Below, in pieces: positions 5,473 through 5,579 of a stretch of DNA of 5,579 bases. The stretch is from the NCBI GenBank assembly GCA_903904495.1, contig CAIVCU010000399.1, positions 1 through 5,579 of the forward strand, written 5' to 3'. A program made the translations under genes and the position numbers. Below the pieces are notes generated by a model. The model was given only the letters and a program-made list of their open reading frames with translations. It did no database searches and was not told the origin of the DNA. Origin of the DNA: an uncultured Chlorobiaceae bacterium (GTDB taxonomy: Bacteria; Bacteroidota; Chlorobiia; Chlorobiales; Chlorobiaceae). The first letter of the stretch is position 1; each line of letters opens with the position of its first letter.

Positions 5473-5579
5473 TTTACCTCCGTTTTATAAAAATCAGATT
5501 ATCAGAAAGCAAATTGTACTAAATAATTGAGGTAGGATACGAAATATGCCGAAATATATACCGGTTAACGGCTGAAAAG
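5473..5579 (-). promoter_or_regulatory. hupS upstream region, AT-rich, promoter not pinned down
   Basis: The 107 bases before hupS hold no gene. On the minus strand GATAAT about 30 bases upstream of the ATG could be a -10 box, but the matching -35 position (TTATTT) is poor. TATAAA nearer the gene would place the start site inside the ribosome binding site and is unlikely to be used. A pair of direct repeats lies at 5540-5559. No convincing FNR-type or other known operator is seen. Confidence 0.3.
5540..5559. repeat. Tandem decamer upstream of hupS, possible operator
   Basis: CGAAATATGC (5540-5549) is followed at once by CGAAATATAT (5550-5559). Eight bases are identical at a spacing of exactly 10, one helical turn, so two protein subunits could bind the same DNA face. 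It lies 67-87 bases upstream of the hupS ATG. No known regulator is recognised; chance similarity in AT-rich DNA is possible. Confidence 0.35.

Overview
The window looks like a stretch of a green sulfur bacterium chromosome (Chlorobiales, something like Chlorobium or Pelodictyon). This is an inference from the character of the proteins, from a biopterin-type pterin gene pair (biopterin glycosides such as limipterin are known from this group), and from the layout of the uptake hydrogenase cluster. No rRNA or other marker is present to confirm it.

Left part, plus strand (1-1108): two tightly packed pterin genes, a 6-pyruvoyl-tetrahydropterin synthase and a GTP cyclohydrolase I (folE). FolE makes 7,8-dihydroneopterin triphosphate and PTPS converts it to 6-pyruvoyl-tetrahydropterin, the precursor of tetrahydrobiopterin. 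A 4-base ATGA overlap at the left edge suggests that an upstream gene of the same operon has been cut off by the window boundary.

Middle (1104-1376): a compact non-coding element between two convergent genes. It has imperfect terminal inverted repeats made of heptamers. Each repeat carries the TAG stop codon of the gene next to it. Inside lie two diverged copies of a hairpin repeat with compensatory stem changes, plus one strong hairpin.

Right part, minus strand (5472 down to 1372): a membrane-bound [NiFe] uptake hydrogenase cluster, hupS (small subunit, Tat signal), hupL (large subunit), hupC (cytochrome b anchor) and hupD (maturation protease). hupS-hupL-hupC are spaced by 12-14 bases, each with a good Shine-Dalgarno. 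The small subunit has the six-cysteine pattern of the [4Fe-3S] proximal cluster known from oxygen-tolerant enzymes. A strong intrinsic terminator sits between hupC and hupD. hupD carries an apparent one-base insertion near its start: the conserved N-terminus, including the metal-binding Glu, is in a different frame from the rest.

The enzyme would oxidise H2 in the periplasm and pass electrons through the HupS iron-sulfur chain and HupC haems to the quinone pool. HupL has a 15-residue C-terminal tail that HupD-type proteases remove, so the state of hupD bears on whether the system works. I see no wholly new system here; the points most worth checking are the hupD frameshift, the stop-codon-bearing element, and the six-cysteine small subunit.
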